Shown in pieces: positions 5,976-14,372 of a stretch of 33,886 nt of DNA (its first letter is position 1; every line of letters starts with the position of its first letter). Origin of the DNA: a virus; IMG/VR virus record IMGVR_UViG_3300007735_000644, positions 1-33,886 of that record; one strand, 5' to 3'. The notes under the pieces are model-generated. The model was not told where the DNA came from. It made no database searches and was given only the letters and a program-made list of their open reading frames with translations. The translations under genes were made by a program, and so were the position numbers.

Positions 5976-7595
5976 TCATGCTCCTTCGGGGTTGATCTCG
6001 TCTGCGAAATGGTCTAGTAGTTCTTTGGCAACTCGTCGCTTCTGTTCGCCAGTCAAACGAATCTTGCTGCCGTACTTGGCGTACTCTTTGATTGCGTCTT
6101 CTACTGCGTAAACAAAGCCCTTGATGGCTAGTTCAGGGTTGTATTTGCCCTTGCCTAGTTTACGCTGGTAGTTCTTGATGATGGGGGTGATGCGTGAGCG
6201 GTAGATGCTCTCGGTGTTCACAGCAGTCAGGTAAATCTCCTGCTCTTCAGGAGTGAGTTGACCGCTTTCTACTGCTTCTCTTATGTTCATTTTAAACTTT
6301 TTGTATTGTCCCTTCTTCATTCTTTTGCCGAGTTCTTCACCCAAGAGAATGTCAGTAACATCTCCACGCATATCATGCCATGCTTGTTTTTCAGAAGCGT
6401 ATGGGCCGTGTATTACTTTCTGATAACTATCAAATACTGCGTAATACTTTTTGGGGTCAAGATTTGTTGTTTCTACTGCTTCCTTTTGGAGACGGTTTAG
6501 TGCACGACCGATTCCAATTTCCCGCTTAATGTACTTTTTGTTTTGGTAGTACTCACCCTTTGCTGCCTTGTTTCCACTTTCCCATTCGTGCATTCCCTGA
6601 CTTCTGTGTGCTCCTTGCACATAAGAAGCAAGAGTCTTCTTGCTCAACTCGTCAATCTGCTCTGCTTCTTCCTTGACACCTGTTGCTCGCTTGATGCCCT
6701 TGACAGCATTGGCTTGCTGCCTGCCTGTCAGGAGATTGCGATAATGGTCAAGACCAGTAGTCATGCGTTGCAGTTGCGAGCCACGCTTGGCAACATAAGC
6801 GTCTTTGGTCTTCTTGCTCAATTCTTGCAGGTCGGTCATAAAGTCAAAGAAAGTCTTGCCTTCGCTCACACTCTTCCATCCACCGCCCTTGGAGTTGTAC
6901 CACTTGACTGCCCATCCGTTGGCGTAAGCCGATGGATACACCTTGAACTTGCTCTTGGCAGCAGCCTTGGCTTGCGACCACAGAGACGGGTTGGTGGGCT
7001 TGTTGGCTTCAAGAATCTCTTGTGCGTCCTCGTGCAACCCAACAAGAGCAATGCTCTCTTCGCAACCCCAATCAAAATCCTCTTCCACAACTTCCTTGCC
7101 CATTGTGTATTTGAAAGCGTTGAACAAGGCAGGAGTACCTGTAATCTTCTTTACCATGCTGTCCAACATGTTAATCATCATTTCACGATACACCTTGCCC
7201 ATGCTCATGCTCTTCATATTGCTCTTGGACTTGAGAGCCTTGCGAGCAGCGGTTATTTGGCTTTTGTCCACCAAGCCGCTACGGAGGAGAGCAGTTGTGC
7301 GATCACTTTCTGCACTTTCTCCCAACTTTTGACTAGTGGCTGCAACGGTTTCTGAAGCATCGGCGGCTCCTTTTGTTTTGGTTAGAGACGAGCGTAGTGC
7401 GGTATACAGAACACGATTCTTTAGAATAGTGTCCACCACATCTACTAGAATTTCTTGCATGAGTGTGCGATACGCAGGACTGCGAGAATACTTTTCAGGG
7501 TCAGAGAACAGAGTCATAGCCCTACGCACATTGTTCTGTGAGACTAGACCAAGACGGAGCAGGGCTTGTAGTTTAGATTTGATAGCGGTGTCCAT
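5976..7595 (-). CDS. Mosaic protein with internal duplication and ELSKKT modules
   Basis: 539 aa, start preceded by AAAGGAAC. Two tandem N-terminal repeats of ~65 residues (LLRLGLVSQNNVRRAMTLF and LLRSGLVDKSQITAARKAL, each followed by YR.LM or YREMM and a helix) occupy about residues 10-165. Next comes a KPTNPSLWSQAKAAAKSKFK / PSAYANGWAVKWY module, then ELSKKT motifs, the second within EEAEQIDELSKKTLASYV, and a C-terminal helical domain containing YRSRITPIIKNYQRKLGKG. These modules recur in T4-like marine phage proteins. EQIDE fits the prohead protease rule. No catalytic motif seen. A late promoter (7627-7633) lies upstream. Virion or head-internal role inferred. Confidence 0.8.
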   Translation of the reverse strand: MDTAIKSKLQALLRLGLVSQNNVRRAMTLFSDPEKYSRSPAYRTLMQEILVDVVDTILKNRVLYTALRSSLTKTKGAADASETVAATSQKLGESAESDRTTALLRSGLVDKSQITAARKALKSKSNMKSMSMGKVYREMMINMLDSMVKKITGTPALFNAFKYTMGKEVVEEDFDWGCEESIALVGLHEDAQEILEANKPTNPSLWSQAKAAAKSKFKVYPSAYANGWAVKWYNSKGGGWKSVSEGKTFFDFMTDLQELSKKTKDAYVAKRGSQLQRMTTGLDHYRNLLTGRQQANAVKGIKRATGVKEEAEQIDELSKKTLASYVQGAHRSQGMHEWESGNKAAKGEYYQNKKYIKREIGIGRALNRLQKEAVETTNLDPKKYYAVFDSYQKVIHGPYASEKQAWHDMRGDVTDILLGEELGKRMKKGQYKKFKMNIREAVESGQLTPEEQEIYLTAVNTESIYRSRITPIIKNYQRKLGKGKYNPELAIKGFVYAVEDAIKEYAKYGSKIRLTGEQKRRVAKELLDHFADEINPEGA

Positions 7596-7626
7596 TCAAT
7601 GGTTCCTTTGGAAACTGTGTTTACTA

Positions 7627-7633
7627 TATTTAG
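7627..7633 (-). promoter_or_regulatory. T4-type late promoter (CTAAATA)
   Basis: Minus-strand CTAAATA about 31 bases before the ATG at 7595, in the short gap after the nucleotidyltransferase gene. Confidence 0.75.
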
Positions 7634-7650
7634 ACCATAAAATATTGCTA

Positions 7651-8934
7651 TCAAACCATACGGACTGGCCCATAAACTGTCCGTCCATTTTTAATTCTAT
7701 AAATTGCTGTTTTACCGTTTCGCATGGACACATAGATTTCTTCACCGTATCGGATGGCTTGAACCGCGTCATTTCCAAATATTTGATACGGCTGGTTGCA
7801 TCGTCCAATATAAAAATATACCTTACCGCCCTTGACTGCTACCCATGTGTCTTCAGCACCGCCTCGTGGGTTCACAGGGCACGAAGCGTCTTCTCCCAAA
7901 GTTTTGTGGCTAGTCATGGTGGGCTTGTTGCCCTTGCCTGCTTTGGGTGTCTTGCCTTCGGCTCGTCGCTTCTGACGCACAGCCGACTTGCGTTCTTTGG
8001 GACTCATCTCACCTACAGTTTCAGGAGTCTTGCCTACACGACGCATGGGACGGCATTTAGGATATGGGCCTTTGCTGTCTGCACTCTTGCGACCACACGG
8101 AGGATACTCGCCTGTCTTGGGGTCTTTTTTGCCACCAATGTTGACCCATTTCTGTGCAAACCAATCGCCCAAGTCTTCGTCAATCTTGCACGGCGGTGTG
8201 GGGAATTGTGTGTTGTGCTTGGAGAACCCACCTGTTTGACCGGGTGTGTCTGCACGACGCTTGTACTTATCGCTTTCAACAAGATTTGCAGCAGCAGCGT
8301 GATACAGTTCAGTAAAGTCAAACTCTTCTTTCATTTTTAGACGCATACCACTCTTTACATCGTTGAACAGACGAACAATATCATCGCGCTTTGCTGCTGA
8401 TGGCATTCCACGAGCAAATGATTTTTTGTCGTCTTCTGCAACGGCTGCTCGCATCTTGCTAGCACTCATGCCTTGCACACCGCTTGCACTTTCGTCACGC
8501 TTGCCTGCTAGAACAAAATCGTAGCGTTTCAATTTAAGTCTGCGTTTTGGGTCAGGATGTTTCATCAATTTACGCATTACCGAATCGTCATAGTCTTCGC
8601 TGCGATCCTCACCACCAACAAATACTACATGATCGTAACCCATATCTGCCATCTTGTAAATAAGATCAAATGGAGTTTTGATCTCGTCAGAGTTTATAAA
8701 ATTTACTCCTGGAAATAGGCGTTTCAACCAAAAGTGTTTACGAGATGGCGACAACGGATTCTTTTTGGGATCGTGACTGCGACTGAAACCAATCGCGTGG
8801 TCTGCTCCCATTTTCCGTGCTGTGTCTACCACCTTGTTGAAAAGGAGTTGGTGTCCCGAAGTTGGTGGCTGAAAACGACCGAAAGCAACCACTATGGTTT
8901 TGCTTCGTCGTGTATCTTTTACAGATTTAGCCAC
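7651..8934 (-). CDS. Nucleotidyltransferase-like protein with C-terminal phage module
   Basis: 427 aa with a GTG start, supported by GGAGGTGA six bases upstream. Residues ~12-165 look like the cytidylyltransferase/NMN adenylyltransferase fold: AFGRFQPPTSGHQLL (an HxGH-type motif, here TSGH), VVFVGGEDR, and SASKMRAA (an ISSTxxR-like motif). Such enzymes join a nucleotide to a small phosphorylated substrate, for example in NAD synthesis; T4-like phages are known to carry NadR/NadV-type genes. Downstream, CGRKSADSKGPYPKCRP belongs to a short cysteine-containing module common in marine phage proteins. The C-terminal ~75 residues are a small beta-rich domain. Substrate unknown. Confidence 0.8.
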   Translation of the reverse strand: MAKSVKDTRRSKTIVVAFGRFQPPTSGHQLLFNKVVDTARKMGADHAIGFSRSHDPKKNPLSPSRKHFWLKRLFPGVNFINSDEIKTPFDLIYKMADMGYDHVVFVGGEDRSEDYDDSVMRKLMKHPDPKRRLKLKRYDFVLAGKRDESASGVQGMSASKMRAAVAEDDKKSFARGMPSAAKRDDIVRLFNDVKSGMRLKMKEEFDFTELYHAAAANLVESDKYKRRADTPGQTGGFSKHNTQFPTPPCKIDEDLGDWFAQKWVNIGGKKDPKTGEYPPCGRKSADSKGPYPKCRPMRRVGKTPETVGEMSPKERKSAVRQKRRAEGKTPKAGKGNKPTMTSHKTLGEDASCPVNPRGGAEDTWVAVKGGKVYFYIGRCNQPYQIFGNDAVQAIRYGEEIYVSMRNGKTAIYRIKNGRTVYGPVRMV

Positions 8935-8976
8935 TTTGGATCACCTCCCGTAATGCACTCGCGGTACACCAACTCT

Positions 8977-10194
8977 TTACTGTTTCCACGATTTGGAAAT
9001 CGTGAAGTTAGCCTTTGAAAACTCTATGCGGTCAACCAGTTTCACCGCATCGTTACTCAACCGATCTATTGCAACAAATCCTTCGGGAACTGTTGCAACA
9101 TACTTGTCGCCCTTTTGCACAAACGCTCCAAATCCTGTGGAGAGGGTTCCTAGTTTGCCTAGCACATACTTCTTGATCTGTGCTACACGATTATGTAGTG
9201 CAAACAGCCGATTGATTTGATTGCGGTTGTTACGCACATAGTCTAGTGTTGGTGTGGGAGTTTTGGCAGGAACTTTAGTCTTTCGTTCCTTACGCTTGGC
9301 ATCCACCTTTGCGGACAGGAACGACAGGAACTCGTTGGCATCACCCAATTCGCGTCCGCTGCGAATGATGCCGTTGAAATACATTTTGATTTCGGCTACA
9401 ACTGCGGTGTTTTTGGCTAGCCCGTTCATTACCGTTCGCAAAGCAATACCGTCACGGATAATGTCGTCTATCTGCCCGTTGATGTGTGCAATATCTTTGG
9501 CAGTAAACAAGCAGTCACCACGAGAGAATCGGTAGGTTGCATTGTCGTACCACACAGTTTTGCTTTTAGCCAATCCTTCAAGTGACGGATTGAATTTCAC
9601 AACACGCAGATCTGCCATGCTGTCTCCACCGTATTCGGTGTGGAACACTATACCAATCTTGGCTCCACCAATTCGTGTACCCAAGTGTGATTTGGGGTCA
9701 ACTGCGTACTTGATGGTGTTGGGTTGGAAAGTAATGTATCGCTTGCCGTCAATGGTTTCGCTTCGGCGTGTCTCGCTGTCAAACAGCAAGTCGCCTTGCA
9801 AAATGGTGTTGATACGCAGCGTCTTGAAATACTTGAGGGCTAGTTTGAGTTTAGCGTTTAGTCCGTCAGCAGGATGGTTGGCATCAATGTCTGCATTGGT
9901 GTAGTTGATCTTGGGTGTTTTGTTAAACACGCTCTTTGTACCCACAAAGAACTTTCCGTTCTCGGGATTGATTCCCATGATGACCGCAGGAGCACCGTCC
10001 CACTTTACAGAGATATCGTAAGGCACGGTGTCGTTGCCGTAGAGCGACTGTACCACGCCACGCAGAGAGTTCATAGCCTTTGAGAAGCCTGCAAATCCAC
10101 TATTGAAAATCTCGTCCTCTAGATGCTCCAAGTGGACATTCTTCCCACCTGTGCTCTTTAGGGATTCCGCTAGAAAGGGAATAAATGAATTCAT
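8977..10194 (-). CDS. Ligase-like nucleotidyltransferase with capsid-targeting peptide
   Basis: 405 aa from ATG (an in-frame GTG lies at 10203). The N-terminus MNSFIPFLAESL matches T4 internal protein leaders (MKTYQEFIAE), with [LI]-x-E at LAE. The body carries signatures of the ATP-dependent ligase/capping fold: VKWDGAPA (motif I, KxDG), ILQGDLLFD, EGFVAID (motif IV-like) and VKLVDRIEF (motif V-like). The block HLEHLEDEIFNSG before motif I belongs to a family I know from T4-like cyanophages. It may seal nucleic acids; the leader suggests that it is packaged. Late promoter 10209-10215 overlaps the previous stop. Fold call is good; activity is inference. Confidence 0.8.
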   Translation of the reverse strand: MNSFIPFLAESLKSTGGKNVHLEHLEDEIFNSGFAGFSKAMNSLRGVVQSLYGNDTVPYDISVKWDGAPAVIMGINPENGKFFVGTKSVFNKTPKINYTNADIDANHPADGLNAKLKLALKYFKTLRINTILQGDLLFDSETRRSETIDGKRYITFQPNTIKYAVDPKSHLGTRIGGAKIGIVFHTEYGGDSMADLRVVKFNPSLEGLAKSKTVWYDNATYRFSRGDCLFTAKDIAHINGQIDDIIRDGIALRTVMNGLAKNTAVVAEIKMYFNGIIRSGRELGDANEFLSFLSAKVDAKRKERKTKVPAKTPTPTLDYVRNNRNQINRLFALHNRVAQIKKYVLGKLGTLSTGFGAFVQKGDKYVATVPEGFVAIDRLSNDAVKLVDRIEFSKANFTISKSWKQ

Positions 10195-10208
10195 AGGTTT
10201 CACGCCAT

Positions 10209-10215
10209 TATTTAG
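10209..10215 (-). promoter_or_regulatory. T4-type late promoter (CTAAATA) built on the upstream stop codon
   Basis: The TAA stop of the exonuclease gene is part of CTAAATA. A GTG in frame with the ligase-like gene starts 5 bases downstream, and the ATG start 14 bases downstream. Neither has a Shine-Dalgarno. Confidence 0.75.
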
Positions 10216-10877
10216 GCGTGTGTAACCTGTTCAGACCGCCACAGGGCGATGGCATCCACAAGGGGTTCCACCCAATCGCGGGTGTGGGCTTCAAATACTT
10301 GACACTCGCCCGTACTGGCTACACCCATGATTATTGTAATATTGTCTACCCGCTGCCCTGTCAGGTCTTGCCACATGAGAGCGTATGCGGCTCCCTGTGT
10401 AAAATAATCGCTGATTGCGTCTTCGCTCTTGGGATTCTTGGAAGTCTTGAAGTCCACCACAGACAGGTTGCCGTTATATTCTGCAATACAGTCCGTGCGT
10501 CCTGCTAGCCCAATCTTTTTAGACCACAGAGGCACTTCAATTGCACGAATGTTGTCAATGCAGTCCAAATACGGCTGCATGGTGTGGAACATGTCCAACT
10601 CTTCCGTGCCTGCGGCTTCGGTGAGTGTAGTCTCTATTCGGTTTTGCAGGTAGTCTTCTATGATGGCATGAACCCGTGTGCCACGAGCCAAGATACGGCG
10701 TGACTCATCAGGGTTTTCTCGTCGCCACTTGGCAAAGAATGCTCGCTTTGCCCATCCTGTAACTGTGGTCACAGACGGAAACACGCCGTCAGGTGTGGTG
10801 TATCGGCGGCTACCGTTTTCTTCCTTTGCACTTATGTCGCCGTTTATGTCAACGAACGCATGACGAAAAGTTTTCAT
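10212..10877 (-). CDS. PD-(D/E)XK exonuclease (Cas4/RecB-like)
   Basis: 221 aa. Motifs in order: ARGTRVHAIIEDYL with His70, Glu114 in RAIEVPL, GRTDCIAEY with Asp129, VDFKTSK with Asp142 and Lys144, and the downstream YFTQGAAYALMW with Gln161 and Tyr165. Together these are the RecB/Cas4-like nuclease core. No four-cysteine iron-sulfur cluster typical of Cas4 is visible. A role in DNA recombination, end processing or host DNA breakdown is likely. It follows a small gene by 3 bases, and its stop codon forms part of the next late promoter. Confidence 0.85.
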   Translation of the reverse strand: MKTFRHAFVDINGDISAKEENGSRRYTTPDGVFPSVTTVTGWAKRAFFAKWRRENPDESRRILARGTRVHAIIEDYLQNRIETTLTEAAGTEELDMFHTMQPYLDCIDNIRAIEVPLWSKKIGLAGRTDCIAEYNGNLSVVDFKTSKNPKSEDAISDYFTQGAAYALMWQDLTGQRVDNITIIMGVASTGECQVFEAHTRDWVEPLVDAIALWRSEQVTHA

Positions 10878-10880
10878 GGG

Positions 10881-11048
10881 TTATTCGTTGTCTGCGGGCT
10901 TCTCGTCAACCGCTTCCACTTCAGGTTCAGCCTTATGCTTTTCAGGAAGTGGAGTTTGGTTGCGATCCAACCAACGCTTGGCAGCAGCAAATTCAGGCTT
11001 GTTCTGTTGCTGCTGCATCCACAACAGCATGTCTCTCATGTTAGGCAT
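10881..11048 (-). CDS. Small helical acidic protein upstream of the exonuclease
   Basis: 55 aa, with AGGAGAA upstream of the ATG at 11048 and a late promoter at 11078-11085. The product begins MPNMRDMLLWMQQQQNKPEF, continues with a basic-aromatic helix (AAAKRWLDRN) and ends with an acidic tail (EPEVEAVDEKPADNE). No domain recognised. The tight spacing to the exonuclease suggests co-translation. Confidence 0.75.
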   Translation of the reverse strand: MPNMRDMLLWMQQQQNKPEFAAAKRWLDRNQTPLPEKHKAEPEVEAVDEKPADNE

Positions 11049-11077
11049 AGTGTTCTCCTAGTAGTATGTAGCACAGT

Positions 11078-11085
11078 TATTTATC
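11078..11085 (-). promoter_or_regulatory. T4-type late promoter (GATAAATA)
   Basis: Minus-strand GATAAATA about 29 bases before the ATG at 11048, in the gap after the gene ending at 11095. Confidence 0.7.
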
Positions 11086-11094
11086 AAATATTCA

Positions 11095-11922
11095 TTAAAG
11101 AATCTCTTTTGAATTCTTCAATGCGTCCTCGTAGCCTTCTAGCAGTTCTTCAGATATTCGTGCGTATTGGGCTGCACCACGCACAAACGCTTCGGTCACA
11201 GCCTGTGTAAATGAATTGCTGCTACCAAATAGGACGATTGCTGGTAGACACACTCCAACCACGACTTCACGCAGGTACGCTGTTTTCGCGTCAAACGAGT
11301 ACGAGCCGTTCTTCTGCTTCTCTTCCAGTTCGCGTAGCACTTTTTCAAAAGCCGCCGAGTACGAGCCTGTGGCATCCAAGTTCTCCTTGCCGTTTTGAAT
11401 AGTCTGTCGTGTTGCGTCTACACACGCGGTCTGTATATTGTAGTCGCATTCTTCTTTTAGCGACAAGAATTCTAACGGTTTTAACGCTTTCCTAAACTTT
11501 GACAGTACAGCGTATCTGTCAAATATTTGCAATTCTTCGTTCACCGAACGCACAAGAGCGTAACTGCTCATGGCTTCAGCGAGAGAATAGATTCGGGTAA
11601 ACGATTTGCTGTCTTTGAATGGGCGTGTGAACAGGGATTGCTCGTGAACTGTGGAGTGCCTGTACACAGAGTTTGATATGAACGGAATGTACCGAAGTTC
11701 TGCATTGCTTGTACTGAACCACACAACAGGCGGATTATACCGCTCCACAAGGCTGTCAATCACCGCTAGGGTCAAGCGTGGATCGCTTCCGTGTTGTTCA
11801 GTTATTTGAAGGGTAAGAGGAGTTTCGCTAGGATCGGAAACTACAAATGACACTTCTGCTTGCGAGTCCTTTCCCTGAACTCGGATGCTGCCACCGTTTG
11901 GTGTCTTGTCACATTGAATCAT
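11095..11922 (-). CDS. Protein of unknown function, 275 aa
   Basis: The N-terminal half mixes strands and loops (SQAEVSFVVSDPSETPLTLQ, VVWFSTSNAELRYIPFIS); the C-terminal half is helical (FRKALKPLEFLSLKEECDY, FEKVLRELEEKQKNG, then ISEELLEGYEDALKNSKEIL). A moderately hydrophobic segment VVVGVCLPAIVLFGSS near residue 230 could be buried or membrane-associated. The ATG follows a weak CAGGAA site, 18 bases after the previous stop. No family recognised. It lies in the block of putative head-internal proteins but lacks an obvious targeting peptide. Confidence 0.75.
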   Translation of the reverse strand: MIQCDKTPNGGSIRVQGKDSQAEVSFVVSDPSETPLTLQITEQHGSDPRLTLAVIDSLVERYNPPVVWFSTSNAELRYIPFISNSVYRHSTVHEQSLFTRPFKDSKSFTRIYSLAEAMSSYALVRSVNEELQIFDRYAVLSKFRKALKPLEFLSLKEECDYNIQTACVDATRQTIQNGKENLDATGSYSAAFEKVLRELEEKQKNGSYSFDAKTAYLREVVVGVCLPAIVLFGSSNSFTQAVTEAFVRGAAQYARISEELLEGYEDALKNSKEIL

Positions 11923-11940
11923 GGTGTATATTCCTGTTTT

Positions 11941-12486
11941 TTACTTTCGCTTGCGAGGACGCAAGCCGAACGAAAGACGCTTACGCATAGACAGTTTACG
12001 CTTACGCTTTGCTGCTCCTCTTTTTGAACGAGATTTTCTTGCTGCTCGTTTGGAACGCAGTTTCATTTTTCGTAGTTGTGAACCCGGACGACGAACACAC
12101 AGTCGTGGCCCACGCTTCATCATTCCTGGCCCACACTTGAATATAATTCTCTTCTTGCCTTTGCGAACCACAATTTTACGCTTGGCAGAAGCCTCGTTAA
12201 TCATTTCAGTTTCAACTTCTACAGACTCTTCGATCTCTTCCGCCTCTTCTTCTTCAATGTTTACTTCAATGTCGGCTTCTTCCACAGGATCAAGAATTTC
12301 AATCACTCCATCTTTTTCTTCCCATTCAATACCTTCTTGTTCAAGATATGAAACCACATCTTCGTGACTAAAGTTTGGCATATCAAGGACAATCTTGCTC
12401 TCGGTGAGTTCAGCATCAAACTCTTCAAAGAATAGTCTTTGGAGTGAATTGAATGCGTGATCTCGTAAGTCCTTGAAATCTTTCAT
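11941..12486 (-). CDS. Acidic/basic bipartite protein with protamine-like C-terminus
   Basis: 181 aa from the ATG at 12486. The N-terminal half is acidic, ending in a run of Glu (VEEADIEVNIEEEEAEEIEE). The C-terminal ~80 residues are extremely basic, with LRSKRAARKSRSKRGAAKRK and a small C-containing piece (FKCGPGMMKRGPRLCVRR). The switch falls at EMINEASAKRK, where INE fits the T4 prohead protease rule. A cut there would release a free polycation able to condense packaged DNA, while the acidic half would mask it until maturation. That is inference from charge layout. Similar Lys/Arg-rich tails with a C-x-P-G motif occur in T4-like marine phages. The start is one base after the previous stop. 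Confidence 0.8.
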   Translation of the reverse strand: MKDFKDLRDHAFNSLQRLFFEEFDAELTESKIVLDMPNFSHEDVVSYLEQEGIEWEEKDGVIEILDPVEEADIEVNIEEEEAEEIEESVEVETEMINEASAKRKIVVRKGKKRIIFKCGPGMMKRGPRLCVRRPGSQLRKMKLRSKRAARKSRSKRGAAKRKRKLSMRKRLSFGLRPRKRK

Positions 12487-12487
12487 T

Positions 12488-14371
12488 TTAGTCCCACAAC
12501 ATATCGTCGCCGCGATCAAGCACTACTTTACGAGTACGCTTGTCGAGGATTTGGAGTCCTGTTCCTGCTGCTTTGAGTTCAACTTCACGCCCACTTGAAG
12601 TCTCGTAACTATCTATGCCCATCTTCTTGATCTTTTTTACCTTGAGTGTATACGGTTTTCCATTTTTCTGTCCGTACACTTCAAACTTTGTGCCCATAGG
12701 CTTGATGCTCATGGTGGCAATAAGTTGTTGTGCCATCTCAATAGCATTACCTGTGGCTGCTTCGCTTGCCTTCCATCCCTTTGCACTAGGCTTGGGCAGC
12801 AGATTGCCCATAGCGTCAGTCTTACGCTTCTTCAGAGGCACATTCGATCCCACAAATCGTGCAGGATCATCGGTGTTTATTCCGTAACCAATTGTGCCTA
12901 GTTGTGGGTTACGATCACGCTTGACCTTGACGGCTTCAAGCAGTGACTCCACAAGAGCAGAGCGGTTGGATGTCTTTACAAACCCTTCTTTCACGGGTTT
13001 TTCTTTTGGTTTGTCTTGCACGGTTGCTCCTGATCTGCTTTGGCTCATCAGTCCCACATCCTGTTGGAACTTGTTTGAGAATTCTATGATTTCATCAATG
13101 GGCACAGGCTTCCCATCCCGAGTGATTGTGCGAGTCTTCATCTTGGCATTTGTTCCTTCACCGTTGGCAATGTCAATTGCACATTGTGCTGCCCATCGGT
13201 GGTGTCCGTCAATCACATAACCGTCACTTACATAAATGGGTTCAAGCAGACGAGCAGCAGCCTTGCCGTAGTTCTGTGGGTCTTGCTGTGCTGCAACAAG
13301 AGTTCCATACATTGCAGCAACTTTGGAACCTAGTAGTTCACCCTGAATAGGCTTGAGCGAAGTAGCATCCACTTCTTGATCGTTGATTTCGTAGCCTGCA
13401 CCTTTGAGTGCTTCCTGATACTGCTTTTCCATGTTGATTTCAAGTTTCAAGTCTTCAGGAGTTACTTGGTCAGGGCTTGTGTATCCCTTTGCTGCCATGA
13501 GAGTCTTGAATGCAGCGGAGTCTGTTTTCTTTGGGTCTACATTAGAAGAGAACTGCGGCATCTCTTTACGCACGATACCCTTGGTAGTCTTCTTGCCTGT
13601 GCGGTCATAGCAGAATCCCACTTGTGAAAACATCTTGTCGCACAACTCAAAGTCTATTACCTTTTGTCCACGCAGGGCTACAAGAGCCGCGTGATTCATC
13701 TCGTCCACAAACTGTCGTTCAACCTTTGCGTCACCGAATACGGATTCAGCATCGGTTTCAGGACCGTCAAATGCTTTGCTTGCTATAGCCTTTGTTACCA
13801 CATTAGCCTTGCGGATGTCTGGCTTTAGTTTTCCGCTACCAACAGGGTCTTCACGGAATGCACCGTCAAAAACTGTTTGTGGGTCTTCAGCCCCGACTTC
13901 AGGATTTTCTTCTTCAGGCTGCGGCTCGTCTTTTGCAGTCTTGGTGGGTTGTGCCTGTGGAACAGCGGGCTTGGCTTGCGGCTGTGCCTCTGCTTGTTTT
14001 GTCTGTGGTGCTGCTTGTGATTGTGCTTGCGTAGCAGGAGCAGCGGCTTGTGGTTTTTGGTCTGCGGCTTTGTCCTTTGCGAACCCGTCACCGTCCAAAT
14101 CTACTTGACGAGATGTGTCTACTTTACCGTGATCTACACTTCCACCTCGTCCCTGTCCTTTTGCGTATGCTTTAGCACGACCCTCATCGTCAAAGTAGTC
14201 AACGGTTCCTGCGGGATTCTTTGCACCGTAATGTCCGCTAGCAGTTTTCCAAGTCTCTCCCTTTTTGCGTTCAGCCTTTTGTTGTGGTTTAGCCGAAGAC
14301 ACAACTTGCGGAGCAGCAGCGGCTTGAACTTCAAGAATCACGCTTCGCAAACTTTTATACTCTTCAGACAT
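12488..14371 (-). CDS. Large protein with ParB-like DGHHR motif
   Basis: 627 aa; the ATG at 14371 has GGAG upstream, and an in-frame TTG twelve bases earlier is ignored. The N-terminus (EEYKSLRSVILEVQ) ends in ILE, a possible prohead protease site. Residues ~30-175 are low-complexity, rich in Ala, Gln, Pro and Lys, with an EF-hand-like DLDGDGFAKDK. The central region contains IYVSDGYVIDGHHRWAAQCA, the hallmark of the ParB/sulfiredoxin fold; some members are nucleases or CTPases. The C-terminal part is basic with KVKRDRNPQLGTIGYG. I infer a head-associated nucleic-acid-binding protein. Confidence 0.8.
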   Translation of the reverse strand: MSEEYKSLRSVILEVQAAAAPQVVSSAKPQQKAERKKGETWKTASGHYGAKNPAGTVDYFDDEGRAKAYAKGQGRGGSVDHGKVDTSRQVDLDGDGFAKDKAADQKPQAAAPATQAQSQAAPQTKQAEAQPQAKPAVPQAQPTKTAKDEPQPEEENPEVGAEDPQTVFDGAFREDPVGSGKLKPDIRKANVVTKAIASKAFDGPETDAESVFGDAKVERQFVDEMNHAALVALRGQKVIDFELCDKMFSQVGFCYDRTGKKTTKGIVRKEMPQFSSNVDPKKTDSAAFKTLMAAKGYTSPDQVTPEDLKLEINMEKQYQEALKGAGYEINDQEVDATSLKPIQGELLGSKVAAMYGTLVAAQQDPQNYGKAAARLLEPIYVSDGYVIDGHHRWAAQCAIDIANGEGTNAKMKTRTITRDGKPVPIDEIIEFSNKFQQDVGLMSQSRSGATVQDKPKEKPVKEGFVKTSNRSALVESLLEAVKVKRDRNPQLGTIGYGINTDDPARFVGSNVPLKKRKTDAMGNLLPKPSAKGWKASEAATGNAIEMAQQLIATMSIKPMGTKFEVYGQKNGKPYTLKVKKIKKMGIDSYETSSGREVELKAAGTGLQILDKRTRKVVLDRGDDMLWD

Positions 14372-14372
14372 T

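Noticed and set aside
7336-8340. 334-codon open frame on the plus strand
   Set aside because: Antisense to two well-supported minus genes, crosses their promoter, Cys/Phe-rich with no ribosome binding site.
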